A stretch of DNA of 64,000 bases from Palsa-661 sp035535015 (GTDB lineage: Bacteria > Actinomycetota > Acidimicrobiia > Acidimicrobiales > UBA8190), in the NCBI GenBank assembly GCA_035535015.1, contig DATLQU010000011.1:124001-188000 (forward strand), given 5' to 3'. How positions within the stretch are numbered: the first letter of the stretch is position 1; each line of letters starts with the position of its first letter. A program made the translations under genes and the position numbers. Of the stretch, positions 41,842 through 49,817 are shown piece by piece. The notes under the pieces were generated by a model. The model was not told the origin of the DNA. It saw only the letters and a program-made list of their open reading frames with translations, and ran no database searches.

Positions 41842-42678
41842 TTGCACGCCATGCGATTCGGTCTCGACGTTGCCCAGCAGCGAATGCCGTGGGAGGAGCT
41901 CGTCCGCCGGGTCCAGCTGGCCGAGGAGCTTGGCTTCGACGGTATGTGGGGCTTCGACCACTTCCAGCCGATGTATGGGGAGGGGCCGGGGGAGACGTTC
42001 GAAGGCATGACCACCCTGGCCGCCCTCTCGGGTGTGACCTCGCGCATCCGTCTGGGACTGCTCGTCACCGGGGTCACCTACCGCCACCCGTCGATGCTCG
42101 CCATGCAGGCGAACACCATCGACCACGCCTCGCAAGGCCGCCTCGAGCTGGCCCTCGGGGCCGCCTGGTTCGACAAGGAGCACCACGAGCTGGGTATCGC
42201 CTTCCCGTCGACGGCCGAGCGCTTCGACCTCCTGCAGGACACGCTCGAGATCGTGACCCGGCTGTTCACCGGTGACGTCGTCTCCTACGAAGGCAGGCGG
42301 GTTTCGCTGCACGACGCCCGGATGCGTCCGCTTCCCGTGCAGCACCCCCACCCACCCATCTGGATCGGCGGAACCGGTCCCATCCGCACCCTGCCCCTGG
42401 TGGCCCGCTACGCAGACGTGTGGCACGCCTGGGGTTCCCCCAGCTCTCTGCGCGAGGCGAACGCCAGCGTCGACCGGCTGGCCGCCGAGGCCGGTCGTGA
42501 TCCGTCAGCCATCACGCGAGCTGGCTCGATGTCGCTCGACGACCTCGAAGTGGCCCGGAAGCACGCGGCCAAGTGGTCCGATGCCGGTTACGGCTACCTG
42601 GTCTGTGGCTGGCCCGAGGCGGGTGACGCCCAGGTGGAGGCCTTCGCCCGCCACGTCATGTCGGAATTCGTCTCCTAG
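41842..42678 (+). CDS. LLM-class (luciferase-like) oxidoreductase, probably F420-dependent
   Basis: A 278-residue TIM-barrel oxidoreductase. Key blocks are GFDGMWGFDHF (about 33-43), RLGLLVTGVTYRHPSMLA (about 75-92), HASQGRLELALGAAW (about 96-110) and PPIWIGGTGPIRTLPLVARYADVWHAWG (about 170-197). These are typical of actinobacterial F420-dependent LLM enzymes, although FMN use cannot be excluded. The TTG at 41842 is well spaced from GGGAG; an ATG at 41851 gives the more usual N-terminus MRFGLDV. It ends the Rieske/P450 operon. Confidence 0.87.
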   Translation: MHAMRFGLDVAQQRMPWEELVRRVQLAEELGFDGMWGFDHFQPMYGEGPGETFEGMTTLAALSGVTSRIRLGLLVTGVTYRHPSMLAMQANTIDHASQGRLELALGAAWFDKEHHELGIAFPSTAERFDLLQDTLEIVTRLFTGDVVSYEGRRVSLHDARMRPLPVQHPHPPIWIGGTGPIRTLPLVARYADVWHAWGSPSSLREANASVDRLAAEAGRDPSAITRAGSMSLDDLEVARKHAAKWSDAGYGYLVCGWPEAGDAQVEAFARHVMSEFVS

Positions 42679-43218
42679 TGCCAGTTCCTCGCTCAGGCGG
42701 CCGGAGCATCCTGGGCGAGCGACTCCCCGGGATTGTCATCAGAGACGCCCCCGGGGCGGTCCGCGGCCGGCGCCAGGCCCACCAGGTGACCACGTTTCTC
42801 CACAGCCACCCGTCTCAGGTCACGCCGGGTCCGGCCGGGCAGGTGCCGGCCGGATCGACGGGGCGTGTCGCCAACCGGGATGGGCCGACGTTAATTGCGC
42901 CCCGAGGCGACCTCGAAGCGATGTTGATGGCGCCGACCATGACGCGGTGGGTACCGGCGCTGCGCTCGAGGTCGGCACCGAGGTCACGGAGGCATCGGGT
43001 ACAGAGATGACGGCGGGGGCCGGCGAGGCCCACCCCGTGCAGGGCTTGAGACGTGACATGGTCGGGGCTCTGGGTCCTTTGAGCCGGCGGCGCCGTCTCC
43101 GTGGACGGCTCCCCGATTCTGGGAGGAGGGCCAGAACCGAAGACCGTAGCCGGCGCACCAGGCCGGATATCGTGTATCCATAAATTGGAAATAGCATTCT
43201 CGCCCGAGAGGACGGTAC
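42679..43218 (+). other. 540-bp region without a supported gene
   Basis: Both strands hold open frames, but they are rich in Arg/Pro/Ser/Val and lack ribosome sites or family motifs. The stretch may be decayed coding sequence or a long leader for the downstream LLM gene. Its right end (43180-43201) is AT-rich and carries one AGAAT-type dyad. No RNA gene or terminator could be recognised. Confidence 0.4.
43187..43201 (+). promoter_or_regulatory. AGAAT-type operator
   Basis: GGAAAT-AGC-ATTCTC, on the other strand GAGAAT-GCT-ATTTCC, matches the arms and 3-bp spacing of the paired sites over the TetR gene at 11010-11045, with four of six symmetric positions. It lies about 20 bp before the LLM gene. 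Confidence 0.45.
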
Positions 43219-43221
43219 GTG

Positions 43222-44184
43222 ATGCGGATCGGGCTGATGGTCGGCCCCGAGCGGGGACGGTATGCGACCAAGGTGGAACGCATGCGCTCCGATGCCCGGT
43301 GGGCGGAGGAGGCCGGGCTCGACACGGTTTGGATCCCGCAGATCCCCGACGAGTTCGACGCGCTCACGTGCGCCGCCCTGATGGGCGAGGCCACCTCGCG
43401 CATCGAGGTGGGGACCGCCGTGGTGCCGGTGCAGCCCCGCCATCCGGTGGCCCTGGTTCAGCAGGCCCTCTCGGTGCAGGCGGTGTGCGCCGGACGGTTC
43501 TCGCTCGGCCTCGGGGTCTCCCACGACTGGATCATCGACGGAATGATGGGTCTGCCCTATGAGCGCCCGGTACCGACCATGCGCGCCTATCTGGACGTTC
43601 TCGATCAGGCGCTGGCCGGTCCCGGCATCGTCGAGGTCGAGAACGAATTCTTCCGCATCCACCAGCCCCTCGACGTCACCGACGTGGCGCCTACCCCGGT
43701 GCTCATCGCCGCCCTGGGGCCGCGCATGCTCGAATTGTGCGGCTCGCGCACCGCTGGCACCATCCTCTGGATGGCCGACGAGCGGGCCGTCGCCACCCAC
43801 GTGGTACCGGCACTGACCCGTGCGGCCGAGGCCGCGGGCCGGCCCCGGCCCCGGGTGGTCGCCGGCATCCCCGTGTGCGTATGTCTCGACGAGGAGATCC
43901 CCTTCGCCGTCGAGCGCACGAACCGGATCCTGGCCGAGGCCGAGGTGTCGCCCAACTACCAGAAGCTCCTCGAGCACGGTGATGCCCGAGCGGTGGGCGA
44001 CATTCTGGCTGCCGGCAGCGAGGCAACGATCGAGAGACGGCTGCAGGCCTTCGCCGACGCCGGCGTGACCGACGTCTCGATCAGAGTCGTTCCCATCGGC
44101 CAGAGCCGCGACGAGCTCGTCACTTCATTCACGCGCACTCGCCAGTTCCTGGCTTCGCTGGCAGCGCGCCGTCCGGTGGTTTGA
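43222..44184 (+). CDS. LLM-class oxidoreductase, probably F420-dependent
   Basis: A 320-residue luciferase-like oxidoreductase from ATG 43222 (a GTG at 43219 is also possible), with GAGAGGA upstream. MRIGLMVGPERGRY starts the barrel. WAEEAGLDTVWIPQIPDEFDAL, IEVGTAVVPVQPRHPVALVQQALSV, GRFSLGLGVSHDWIIDGMMGLPYERPV and PVLIAALGPRMLELCGSRTAGTILW are family blocks. The layout fits the MSMEG-type F420 subfamily, which reduces or oxidises C-C or C-O bonds of lipophilic compounds. It is not coupled to the first LLM gene and has its own AGAAT-type dyad. Confidence 0.87.
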   Translation: MRIGLMVGPERGRYATKVERMRSDARWAEEAGLDTVWIPQIPDEFDALTCAALMGEATSRIEVGTAVVPVQPRHPVALVQQALSVQAVCAGRFSLGLGVSHDWIIDGMMGLPYERPVPTMRAYLDVLDQALAGPGIVEVENEFFRIHQPLDVTDVAPTPVLIAALGPRMLELCGSRTAGTILWMADERAVATHVVPALTRAAEAAGRPRPRVVAGIPVCVCLDEEIPFAVERTNRILAEAEVSPNYQKLLEHGDARAVGDILAAGSEATIERRLQAFADAGVTDVSIRVVPIGQSRDELVTSFTRTRQFLASLAARRPVV

Positions 44185-44216
44185 GCCGGACCGGGCGGAG
44201 CCGGCTGTCCGGAATG

Positions 44217-44807
44217 TCAGTCGGGCATGTCGAGGAAGCGGCGAGCCAGACGATGGAGCTGATTCCGCAGCGCCTCGTCGTCGAGGTCGACGACGAGGGG
44301 ATGCATCACGGCGCCGCCGATCGCCGCCGTGAGCATCGCCGCCGGGACTTGGGCATCGGGCCCGGCATGCTCACCCATCAGGATGCGGTAGAGGCGGTTC
44401 ATGACATCCCGAAACGGCGGGTGGTGGGAAAAGAACCGGACGATGACCGGGTCCCCGAGGAGAGTGCTCTCCATGCGACGGCGGGCGACGGCCAGATCGA
44501 CCATTCGAGACACCAACACCTGGCGGGCATTCTCCGGGCACCCCTCGGCCTCGGCCGCCTCCACGGCGGCTTCCACCAGGGCGAGCTCCGTCTCGGCTGC
44601 GGCCACCACGATCTCTTCCTTGGTCCGGAACTGGTGATAGACGGCGGCCTTGGTCACGCCCACAGCATTGGCGATCATCTGGAGCGAGGTACCGCCGACC
44701 CCGTGCTCGGCGAAGAGGTCCAACGCAGCATCGACGATCCGCCCCCGGGCGGCGCTGTGGGCCCTTCGCTCAGGAGGCGACACGGGGACCGATCCGATCG
44801 AGCTCAT
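44217..44807 (-). CDS. TetR-family regulator
   Basis: A 196-residue TetR protein. HTH at about 28-72 (FAEHGVGGTSLQMIANAVGVTKAAVYHQFRTKEEI). The ligand domain includes RMVDLAVARRRMESTLLGDPVIVRFFSHHPPFRDVMNRL and PAAMLTAAIGGAVMHPLV, a pattern widespread in actinobacteria. The start codon lies in the first of several 17-bp tandem repeats that form the leader. Two perfect palindromes at 44893-44928 lie between it and the divergent duplicated protein, and this regulator is their most likely ligand. Confidence 0.88.
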   Translation of the reverse strand: MSSIGSVPVSPPERRAHSAARGRIVDAALDLFAEHGVGGTSLQMIANAVGVTKAAVYHQFRTKEEIVVAAAETELALVEAAVEAAEAEGCPENARQVLVSRMVDLAVARRRMESTLLGDPVIVRFFSHHPPFRDVMNRLYRILMGEHAGPDAQVPAAMLTAAIGGAVMHPLVVDLDDEALRNQLHRLARRFLDMPD

Positions 44808-44871
44808 CAGGCAGACAGTCTCATCAGGCAGACAGTCTCACCAGCCGGACAGTCTCATCAGACAGAGACAG
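44803..44871 (+). repeat. 17-bp tandem repeats in the TetR leader
   Basis: CTCATCAGGCAGACAGT occurs twice exactly (44803-44819, 44820-44836). It is followed by CTCACCAGCCGGACAGT (44837-44853) and a partial copy with a 2-base insert. On the TetR strand each unit contains ATGAG or GTGAG, so the start codon is repeated every 17 bases in shifting frames; only the last copy is in frame with the gene. Confidence 0.8.
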
Positions 44872-44892
44872 TACTGCCGGCTCCCACGGGAC

Positions 44893-44928
44893 TAGCCGAT
44901 CGGCTATCCTGACTAGCCGATCGGCTAG
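44893..44928 (+). promoter_or_regulatory. Two tandem TetR operators TAGCCGATCGGCTA
   Basis: Perfect 14-bp palindromes at 44893-44906 and 44914-44927 (the second extends to 16 bp) have centres 21 bp apart. They lie 46 bp before the GTG of the duplicated unknown protein and between it and the divergent TetR gene. Confidence 0.75.
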
Positions 44929-44973
44929 GGGCGGCAGGTCAGGGGCCCAAGCCCCGGAGCGAAGGGGGACGAC

Positions 44974-46125
44974 GTGTCGGAACCGACCAACGACCAGCAG
45001 CTTGACGGGTTCCTGGAGCTGCGCAAGCCCGGCGCCCACCTGGAGGAAGGTGTCGTCGCCGACGATTTCGTGTTGATGCTCGGCGTCGACCTGACGAACT
45101 TCCCCAAGTTCGCCCGCGTCGACGACAGCGTCACGTACCCCAAGACGCACCTCGACATCCGTGACCAATTGGATGTCAACTCCGGGGCCGAGCTCCCTGA
45201 CTACGGCGGACCGTACCGGGCGGACTTGCGCCTCACCGACTTCTCCAACGAGGCGCTCGCCACCAAGTTGCTTCCCTGGAGCGAGCGTTACCTCCAGCTC
45301 TGCGTGGACGGCTGGGCGACCGAGGTCGCCCAGCGGTACGGCACCGAGACGATGCACGAGATCGAGTGGGCGGCGTGGACAGACCAGGTGGTCCCGGAGT
45401 TCGAGCGCATGAGGGGCGAGTTCCTGCCCGCTCACGTCCGCTCGGACGACCCGAATGCGGACGTCAGCCTGGAGCAGCGGGTCGCCACCCGCGTCGTCTA
45501 TGCATGGCCGTTCACCGCCCCGGTGGAGTGGACAGCGCTGTCCAAGCAGCAGCTCGTCCGTTGGCTCCTCGGGAGCCACGAGTACCTCCTGCAGTGCATC
45601 GAGGCATGGGCCACGCAGATTACCGTTCGCTACGGCCTCGACGTCATGTTCGACATCCAGTGGACGCTCTGGGGAAACGTCGTTCTCCCAGGCGTCAAGC
45701 AGCTCAAAGTCGAATACCTCGGCATCGACGGCAACACCGTCGCCGACTGGATGAAAGACCTCCAGCTCGATGCGACGGCGTTGCCGGGTAAGGCCTTCGA
45801 CGTGTCGTTTGAGATGCCCGAACCCGACGTGGGCATCATGACCTTCAACCGATGCGTTGCCGCCGATCAGTGGGAAGGGATGGGCCGGCCGGACATCTTG
45901 GAGAAGAACTGTCATTCGACGTGTCCGAAGTCGATGATGGTGACGACCCAGATGTACAACCCGAACATGAAGGTCGACATCCTCGCAATCCCTCCTCGAA
46001 GGGATCCCGGTGACGTGTGCTGTAAGTGGCGCTTCAGCATGCGGGCGCCCGACGATCCTGACTATGTCCCCGTTGAGCTGACGTCGCGCAAGTCGACCGG
46101 GACGTCGACCTCCTCGCTATCGTAA
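44974..46125 (+). CDS. Unknown protein with an internal duplication
   Basis: A 383-residue protein that I cannot assign with confidence. Residues 90-151 and 189-249 are repeats of each other. Both contain a helix ending YLxxC or YLLQC, then WAT, RYG, an IEW or IQW pair and a V-x-PxxxxxxxEF/YL end. The C-terminal 90 residues hold a cysteine/histidine group (Cys294, Cys313-His314-x2-Cys317, Cys349-Cys350) that could bind metal. It recalls the thiol-rich C-terminus of L-2-aminothiazoline-4-carboxylate hydrolase-like proteins, a weak similarity. GAAGGGGGAC precedes the GTG. It is probably under the adjacent TetR. Confidence 0.6.
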   Translation: MSEPTNDQQLDGFLELRKPGAHLEEGVVADDFVLMLGVDLTNFPKFARVDDSVTYPKTHLDIRDQLDVNSGAELPDYGGPYRADLRLTDFSNEALATKLLPWSERYLQLCVDGWATEVAQRYGTETMHEIEWAAWTDQVVPEFERMRGEFLPAHVRSDDPNADVSLEQRVATRVVYAWPFTAPVEWTALSKQQLVRWLLGSHEYLLQCIEAWATQITVRYGLDVMFDIQWTLWGNVVLPGVKQLKVEYLGIDGNTVADWMKDLQLDATALPGKAFDVSFEMPEPDVGIMTFNRCVAADQWEGMGRPDILEKNCHSTCPKSMMVTTQMYNPNMKVDILAIPPRRDPGDVCCKWRFSMRAPDDPDYVPVELTSRKSTGTSTSSLS

Positions 46126-47088
46126 CTACAGGGGGAGCGGGGGCGGAAGGCGGCGGCGGGTGAGCACGTCGCGACCGAGGGCGGCGGTGAGCGACCGCGC
46201 CGAGCCGAACAGCTCGTCGAGGACCAGCACCCGGCGAATGTAGCGGTGCAGGGGATGTTCGGTTGTAAAGCCTATGCCGGCGAGGACCTGCTGGCAGTGG
46301 CGAGCCACCGTGCGCGCCGAGCGGCCGGAAAGTGCCTTGGCCATAGCCGCCGTCTCGCCGGAGCCGTCCTGCCACGCCGCGTCGAGCAGGGCGCGGGCCG
46401 ACTCCACGGCGACCAGGGAGTCGGCCAGGCGGTGGCGCACCGCCTGGAAGGCGCTGATCGGGCTGCCGAACTGCACCCGGTTGAGCGCATGGACGCGAGC
46501 GAGCTCGAGCATGGCGGCAGAGGCACCCACGAGTTCGTGACCGACGGCAAGGCGGGCGCCGCTCACCGCCGTGCTCCACCCGTTGGGGTCGATCGGCGTC
46601 ACCGGCGCCACCACTGTGGCGCCACCCGCGACCTCCACCAGACCGAAGTCGGGGTCCATGCCCAGGACAGGCCGGCACGCCAGCTCCGCCGTCTTCACCG
46701 CCGCCGCCACAATGCCCTGAGGGGTACTCACCACAACCCACGCGGTGTCCCTTCGCAGGAGCCGGGATGTCCCGAGGCCCTCGAGGACCACGCCACCGGC
46801 GACCTGGTGTGCCGGCGGCTCGGCCCGTCCCAGAGCGGGGAAGACGATGGCGGAGTCGGGTGCGGTGTCGGTCCCCAGTGCGTCGGCGATTACGTCGTCG
46901 AGTGCTCCGCTTGTCACCGCGGTCCGGCCCTGGTGTTCGAAGAGCAGTGATACCGCGGCGTGCCGGTCGTCGGCCAGGGCGTCGTGCCAACCGAGCTCGA
47001 CCAACGCCGCGTCGAGGTCGGCGCCGCTGTGCGCCTCGGTGGCCCCGCGCAACGTCCGGTCGAAGAGGTCGAGCTCAGCCGCGTCCAT
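46126..47088 (-). CDS. Acyl-CoA dehydrogenase, small subunit of a heteromeric pair
   Basis: A 320-residue FadE-like protein with a shortened, diverged N-terminus. The C-terminal helical domain is clear: VHALNRVQFGSPISAFQAVRHRLADSLV (Arg and Phe of the FAD site), then the QVLAGIGFTTEHPLHRYIRRVL block that replaces IHGGxGF. Its start overlaps the stop of the long-subunit gene by one base. Steroid-degrading actinobacteria use alpha2beta2 acyl-CoA dehydrogenases of this type (ChsE-like), where each subunit supplies part of one FAD site. It is the last gene of the reductase/SnoaL/FadE operon. Confidence 0.85.
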   Translation of the reverse strand: MDAAELDLFDRTLRGATEAHSGADLDAALVELGWHDALADDRHAAVSLLFEHQGRTAVTSGALDDVIADALGTDTAPDSAIVFPALGRAEPPAHQVAGGVVLEGLGTSRLLRRDTAWVVVSTPQGIVAAAVKTAELACRPVLGMDPDFGLVEVAGGATVVAPVTPIDPNGWSTAVSGARLAVGHELVGASAAMLELARVHALNRVQFGSPISAFQAVRHRLADSLVAVESARALLDAAWQDGSGETAAMAKALSGRSARTVARHCQQVLAGIGFTTEHPLHRYIRRVLVLDELFGSARSLTAALGRDVLTRRRLPPPLPL

Positions 47089-48221
47089 CAGCGGTCGAGG
47101 CCGAGGCCGAGCAGGCGCCGGGCGATGATGTTGCGCTGGATCTCGGACGTGCCGCCGTAGATGGTCGCCGCTCGGGAGAAGAGGTAGTCACTGCGCCACC
47201 GCGATTCCCCCAGACCGTCACCGAGAAGAACCTCGGGGGCCAGGCCGTCTTCGACGAGGTCGAAGACGGCCTGTTCGGCGCTCGCCACCAGCACTTTGTC
47301 GATGGACGTTTCCGGACCGAGGCGCTCACCGGCGGCCATCCGGTACTGGGTGGCGCGCGACCGCGCCCGGAAGGCGGCAAGCAGCTGCACGGCGGCACCG
47401 AGCGCCGCCGGGTCGAGCGCGTCGACGGGCACGACCTCGACGAGGTCCTCCAGGCGTCGTCGGAGATAGGCCGCTTTGTGCCAGAGGGCGGTACTGCGTT
47501 CGAAGGGCAGAAGGTCCATGGCGACGGACCACCCCCGACCCTCCTGACCGAGGGTGCGTTCGAAGGGCACGGCCACGTCGTCGAAGAACACCTCGCAGAA
47601 CTCGGGCGCGCTGTGCATCGTCTCGATGGGCCGCACGGTGATGCCGGGGCTGTCCATATCGACGAACAGGGCGGTAATGCCGCTATGGGCGGAGCCAGGG
47701 GCCCCGGTGCGGGTGAGGAGGACGCAGCGTTGCGCGTACTGGGCCAGGCTCGTCCATACCTTCTCCCCGGTAACCCGCCAACCCTGCTTGGCGCGCATGG
47801 CGCGGCAGCCGAGGGCGGCGAGATTGCTACCGGTGCCAGGCTCGGAGAAGCCCTGGCACCACGTCTCCTCCCCGCGAAGCAGCCGAGGGACCATGTCAGC
47901 CGCCAGCGCCGGCGGCGCGTGATCGATCATCGTGGGGGCGAGGGTCTCAGTCATCGAGTAGATGCCGGGTTCGACCAGGTCCCGGTCGGTGAGCGCCTCG
48001 CCCAGGTAGGCGCGCAGCAGCGAGGAGCCGCCGAGCCCACCCACCCGCTCGGGCCAACCCCAGCGCATGAAGCCGGCGTCGTAGGCGAGCCGCTTCACCT
48101 TTGCCAGCTGAGCCATGTGTTCGTCGAGCGTGCCCATGGCGCGGTCCGGCGCCAGGGCGGCAGCGTGCTCATCGAGCCAACGGTCCAGCGTGTGGCAGAA
48201 GGCGTCGAGCTCCATGCTCAT
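47088..48221 (-). CDS. Acyl-CoA dehydrogenase, large subunit of a heteromeric pair
   Basis: A 377-residue FadE. MRWGWPERVGGLGGSS is the N-terminal loop. ETWCQGFSEPGTGSNLAALGCRA and WRVTGEKVWTSLAQYAQRCVLLTRT are the FAD/substrate segments. IYGGTSEIQRNIIARRLLG is the C-terminal FAD end, with Gly where homomeric enzymes have the catalytic Glu of the EGT motif. Paired with the small subunit it should form a ChsE-like heterotetramer acting on a bulky side-chain acyl-CoA. The start overlaps the SnoaL-like stop (ATGA). Confidence 0.88.
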   Translation of the reverse strand: MSMELDAFCHTLDRWLDEHAAALAPDRAMGTLDEHMAQLAKVKRLAYDAGFMRWGWPERVGGLGGSSLLRAYLGEALTDRDLVEPGIYSMTETLAPTMIDHAPPALAADMVPRLLRGEETWCQGFSEPGTGSNLAALGCRAMRAKQGWRVTGEKVWTSLAQYAQRCVLLTRTGAPGSAHSGITALFVDMDSPGITVRPIETMHSAPEFCEVFFDDVAVPFERTLGQEGRGWSVAMDLLPFERSTALWHKAAYLRRRLEDLVEVVPVDALDPAALGAAVQLLAAFRARSRATQYRMAAGERLGPETSIDKVLVASAEQAVFDLVEDGLAPEVLLGDGLGESRWRSDYLFSRAATIYGGTSEIQRNIIARRLLGLGLDR

Positions 48222-48646
48222 TCGGTGGGAAGCGGTCGGGTCGGGTCGTGCGGCCGTCCGCTGTCGCGGGCACCGCTCTTGCGGATGAAGGTCATGGTCC
48301 GGGTGTGCAGGCGCCAGCCGTCGGTGGTTCGGCGAAAGCTGTCGGTGTACCAGCCGATGCGCATGTCGTGCGTCTTCTGCTCAACGAAACACAGGGGTTG
48401 CTGCCCTTTACCGGTATCGCCCTCGAGCTCGAGCACGGGAGGGCCGACGAGGAACAGTCCCTTCGGTGCGGCGGCCACGAGCGTCGAGAAGTCCGACAGC
48501 CGATAGGTGTCGCCGAAGGCGCTGTAACTCCCCTCGGGTGTGAAAATCTCCATGACCGACTCGACATCGTCCTTGGTCATGGCGAGGGCGTAGCGGGCGA
48601 GCAGCTGCTCGATCTCGATGACGTCCTCGACGGGTACATGGCCCAT
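48218..48646 (-). CDS. SnoaL/NTF2-like protein
   Basis: A 142-residue SnoaL_4-type protein from the ATG at 48646. It has an N-terminal helix EIEQLLARYALAMTKDDVESVMEIFTPEG, a beta region (FLVGPPVLELEGDTGKGQQPLCFVEQ) and a C-terminal strand (GWRLHTRTMTFIRK). The gene sits one base after the reductase stop and overlaps the large FadE start, so tight co-expression is expected. A hydratase or isomerase role is possible. In steroid side-chain degradation related hot-dog or NTF2 proteins assist FadE complexes, but that link is inference. Confidence 0.8.
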   Translation of the reverse strand: MGHVPVEDVIEIEQLLARYALAMTKDDVESVMEIFTPEGSYSAFGDTYRLSDFSTLVAAAPKGLFLVGPPVLELEGDTGKGQQPLCFVEQKTHDMRIGWYTDSFRRTTDGWRLHTRTMTFIRKSGARDSGRPHDPTRPLPTE

Positions 48647-48647
48647 C

Positions 48648-49721
48648 TCATCCCCCTTCGATGTCGTAGACGACGTGGACCGCCGGTGCGGTCGGCACCG
48701 ACTGACAGGTGAGGATCCAGCCGTTCTCCACCTCCTCGGCGGTGAGGGCGTTGTTGACGAACATGGAGACCGTCCCTCCGACCAGCCTGGCCATGCAGGT
48801 GGCGCAGTTGCCTGACTCGCAGGAGAAAGGCGGCGCCATCCCCATCTGCCGGGCGCTCTGAAGGATGGTGGTCCCCTGGCGGTGGTCGGTGGTTCCGCTG
48901 CGACCGTCGAGTTCAACGGTGACCAGGGTTCCGCCGACCGCCCCGGGGGCCGGGGCCGCCGTTGCGACCGGTAGGTCGGCCTGGGCGAAGCGTTCGATAT
49001 GGATGCGAGCCTCCTCCACGTCGAGCGTGCGCAGACCACGTTCGACGACGTCCATGTAGGGGCCGGGGCCGCAGAGGTAGAACTCGCCGGGGGAAGCCGC
49101 GGTGGCGAAGGCGGCCACCGTCTCGGGCGTGAGCAGCCCGTGCTCCACGTCGTAGGAGTGAACCACGACGAGCTTCTCCGGGTGGAGCCGCTGTAACTCG
49201 CGCAGTTCGGTGTTGAAGATCACGCTGTCCAGGTCGCTATTGGCGTAGTGGAGCCGTACGGTCCGATCGGTGGTGGCCAGCGCCGTCTTGAGGAGGGAGA
49301 ACACGGGGGTAATGCCGCTCCCGGCGGCGAAGGCGACCAGGTCGTCGCTCGTGTCGGTAAGCTGGAAGAACCCCGTCGGCGGCGCCAGCTCCACCAGGTC
49401 ACCGGCGCGCAGGTGGTCGTTGATCCAGTTGGACACCATCCCGCCCGACACCCGCTTCACCGTCACGGCCATCGCCTCGCCCAGGGCCGGAGACGAGGAC
49501 ATCGAGTAGCAGCGCATCTCGGACCGGTCGTCGATCTGCACCCGGACGTTGCAGAACTGGCCGGCGCGGTAGGCGAAAGTGTCAGACAACTCGGACGGGA
49601 CATCCAGGACCACGGACACCGCCGCCTTCGTCTCGCGGACCACGCGGTCGACCCGCAGCGGGTGGAAGCCGTGGTCGCGCAGCGGGCGCGCCACGCTGAG
49701 AGTTGGCTCGGGCCGGGCCAT
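48648..49721 (-). CDS. KshB-like ferredoxin-NAD(P)H reductase with plant-type 2Fe-2S domain
   Basis: A 357-residue reductase with domains in the order FAD, NAD, ferredoxin. FAD: RCYSMSSSP (about 70-78). NAD: FAAGSGITPVFSLLKTAL and EFYLCGPGPYMDVV. C-terminal plant-type ferredoxin: CESGNCATC (Cys-x4-Cys-x2-Cys) and the late Cys in ILTCQSVP. This is the architecture of KshB/HmpA, the reductase of 3-ketosteroid 9-alpha-hydroxylase. It is the likely electron donor for one or both Rieske oxygenases of the window, although neither is in its operon. It leads reductase, SnoaL, FadE large, FadE small; an AGAAT-type dyad lies eight bases before its ATG. Confidence 0.9.
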   Translation of the reverse strand: MARPEPTLSVARPLRDHGFHPLRVDRVVRETKAAVSVVLDVPSELSDTFAYRAGQFCNVRVQIDDRSEMRCYSMSSSPALGEAMAVTVKRVSGGMVSNWINDHLRAGDLVELAPPTGFFQLTDTSDDLVAFAAGSGITPVFSLLKTALATTDRTVRLHYANSDLDSVIFNTELRELQRLHPEKLVVVHSYDVEHGLLTPETVAAFATAASPGEFYLCGPGPYMDVVERGLRTLDVEEARIHIERFAQADLPVATAAPAPGAVGGTLVTVELDGRSGTTDHRQGTTILQSARQMGMAPPFSCESGNCATCMARLVGGTVSMFVNNALTAEEVENGWILTCQSVPTAPAVHVVYDIEGG

Positions 49722-49729
49722 ACCTCCAC

Positions 49730-49744
49730 GATAATGGGGTTCTC
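49730..49744 (+). promoter_or_regulatory. AGAAT-type operator
   Basis: GATAAT-GGG-GTTCTC (complement GAGAAC-CCC-ATTATC) lies between the divergent reductase operon and the acyl-CoA synthetase gene. It has the same arms and 3-bp spacer as the sites at 11010-11045. Confidence 0.5.
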
Positions 49745-49817
49745 ACTAATTGCCAATGAGGCTCGCATCCCCTTGCCGGTCGTGTCATAGTGCGTGGGAA
49801 CCGACGAGGAGGGTCAG

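Noticed and set aside
44184..44206. Hairpin AGCCGG...CCGGCT between convergent genes as a terminator
   Set aside because: The 6-bp stem with an 11-base loop is not followed by a T-run, and similar GC stems are frequent by chance here.
44803..44871. CRISPR-like array
   Set aside because: The 17-bp units are directly adjacent without spacers and no cas genes are present.
46767..48506. 579-residue plus-strand frame opposite the heteromeric FadE pair
   Set aside because: It crosses three real genes on the other strand and shows no recognisable domain.
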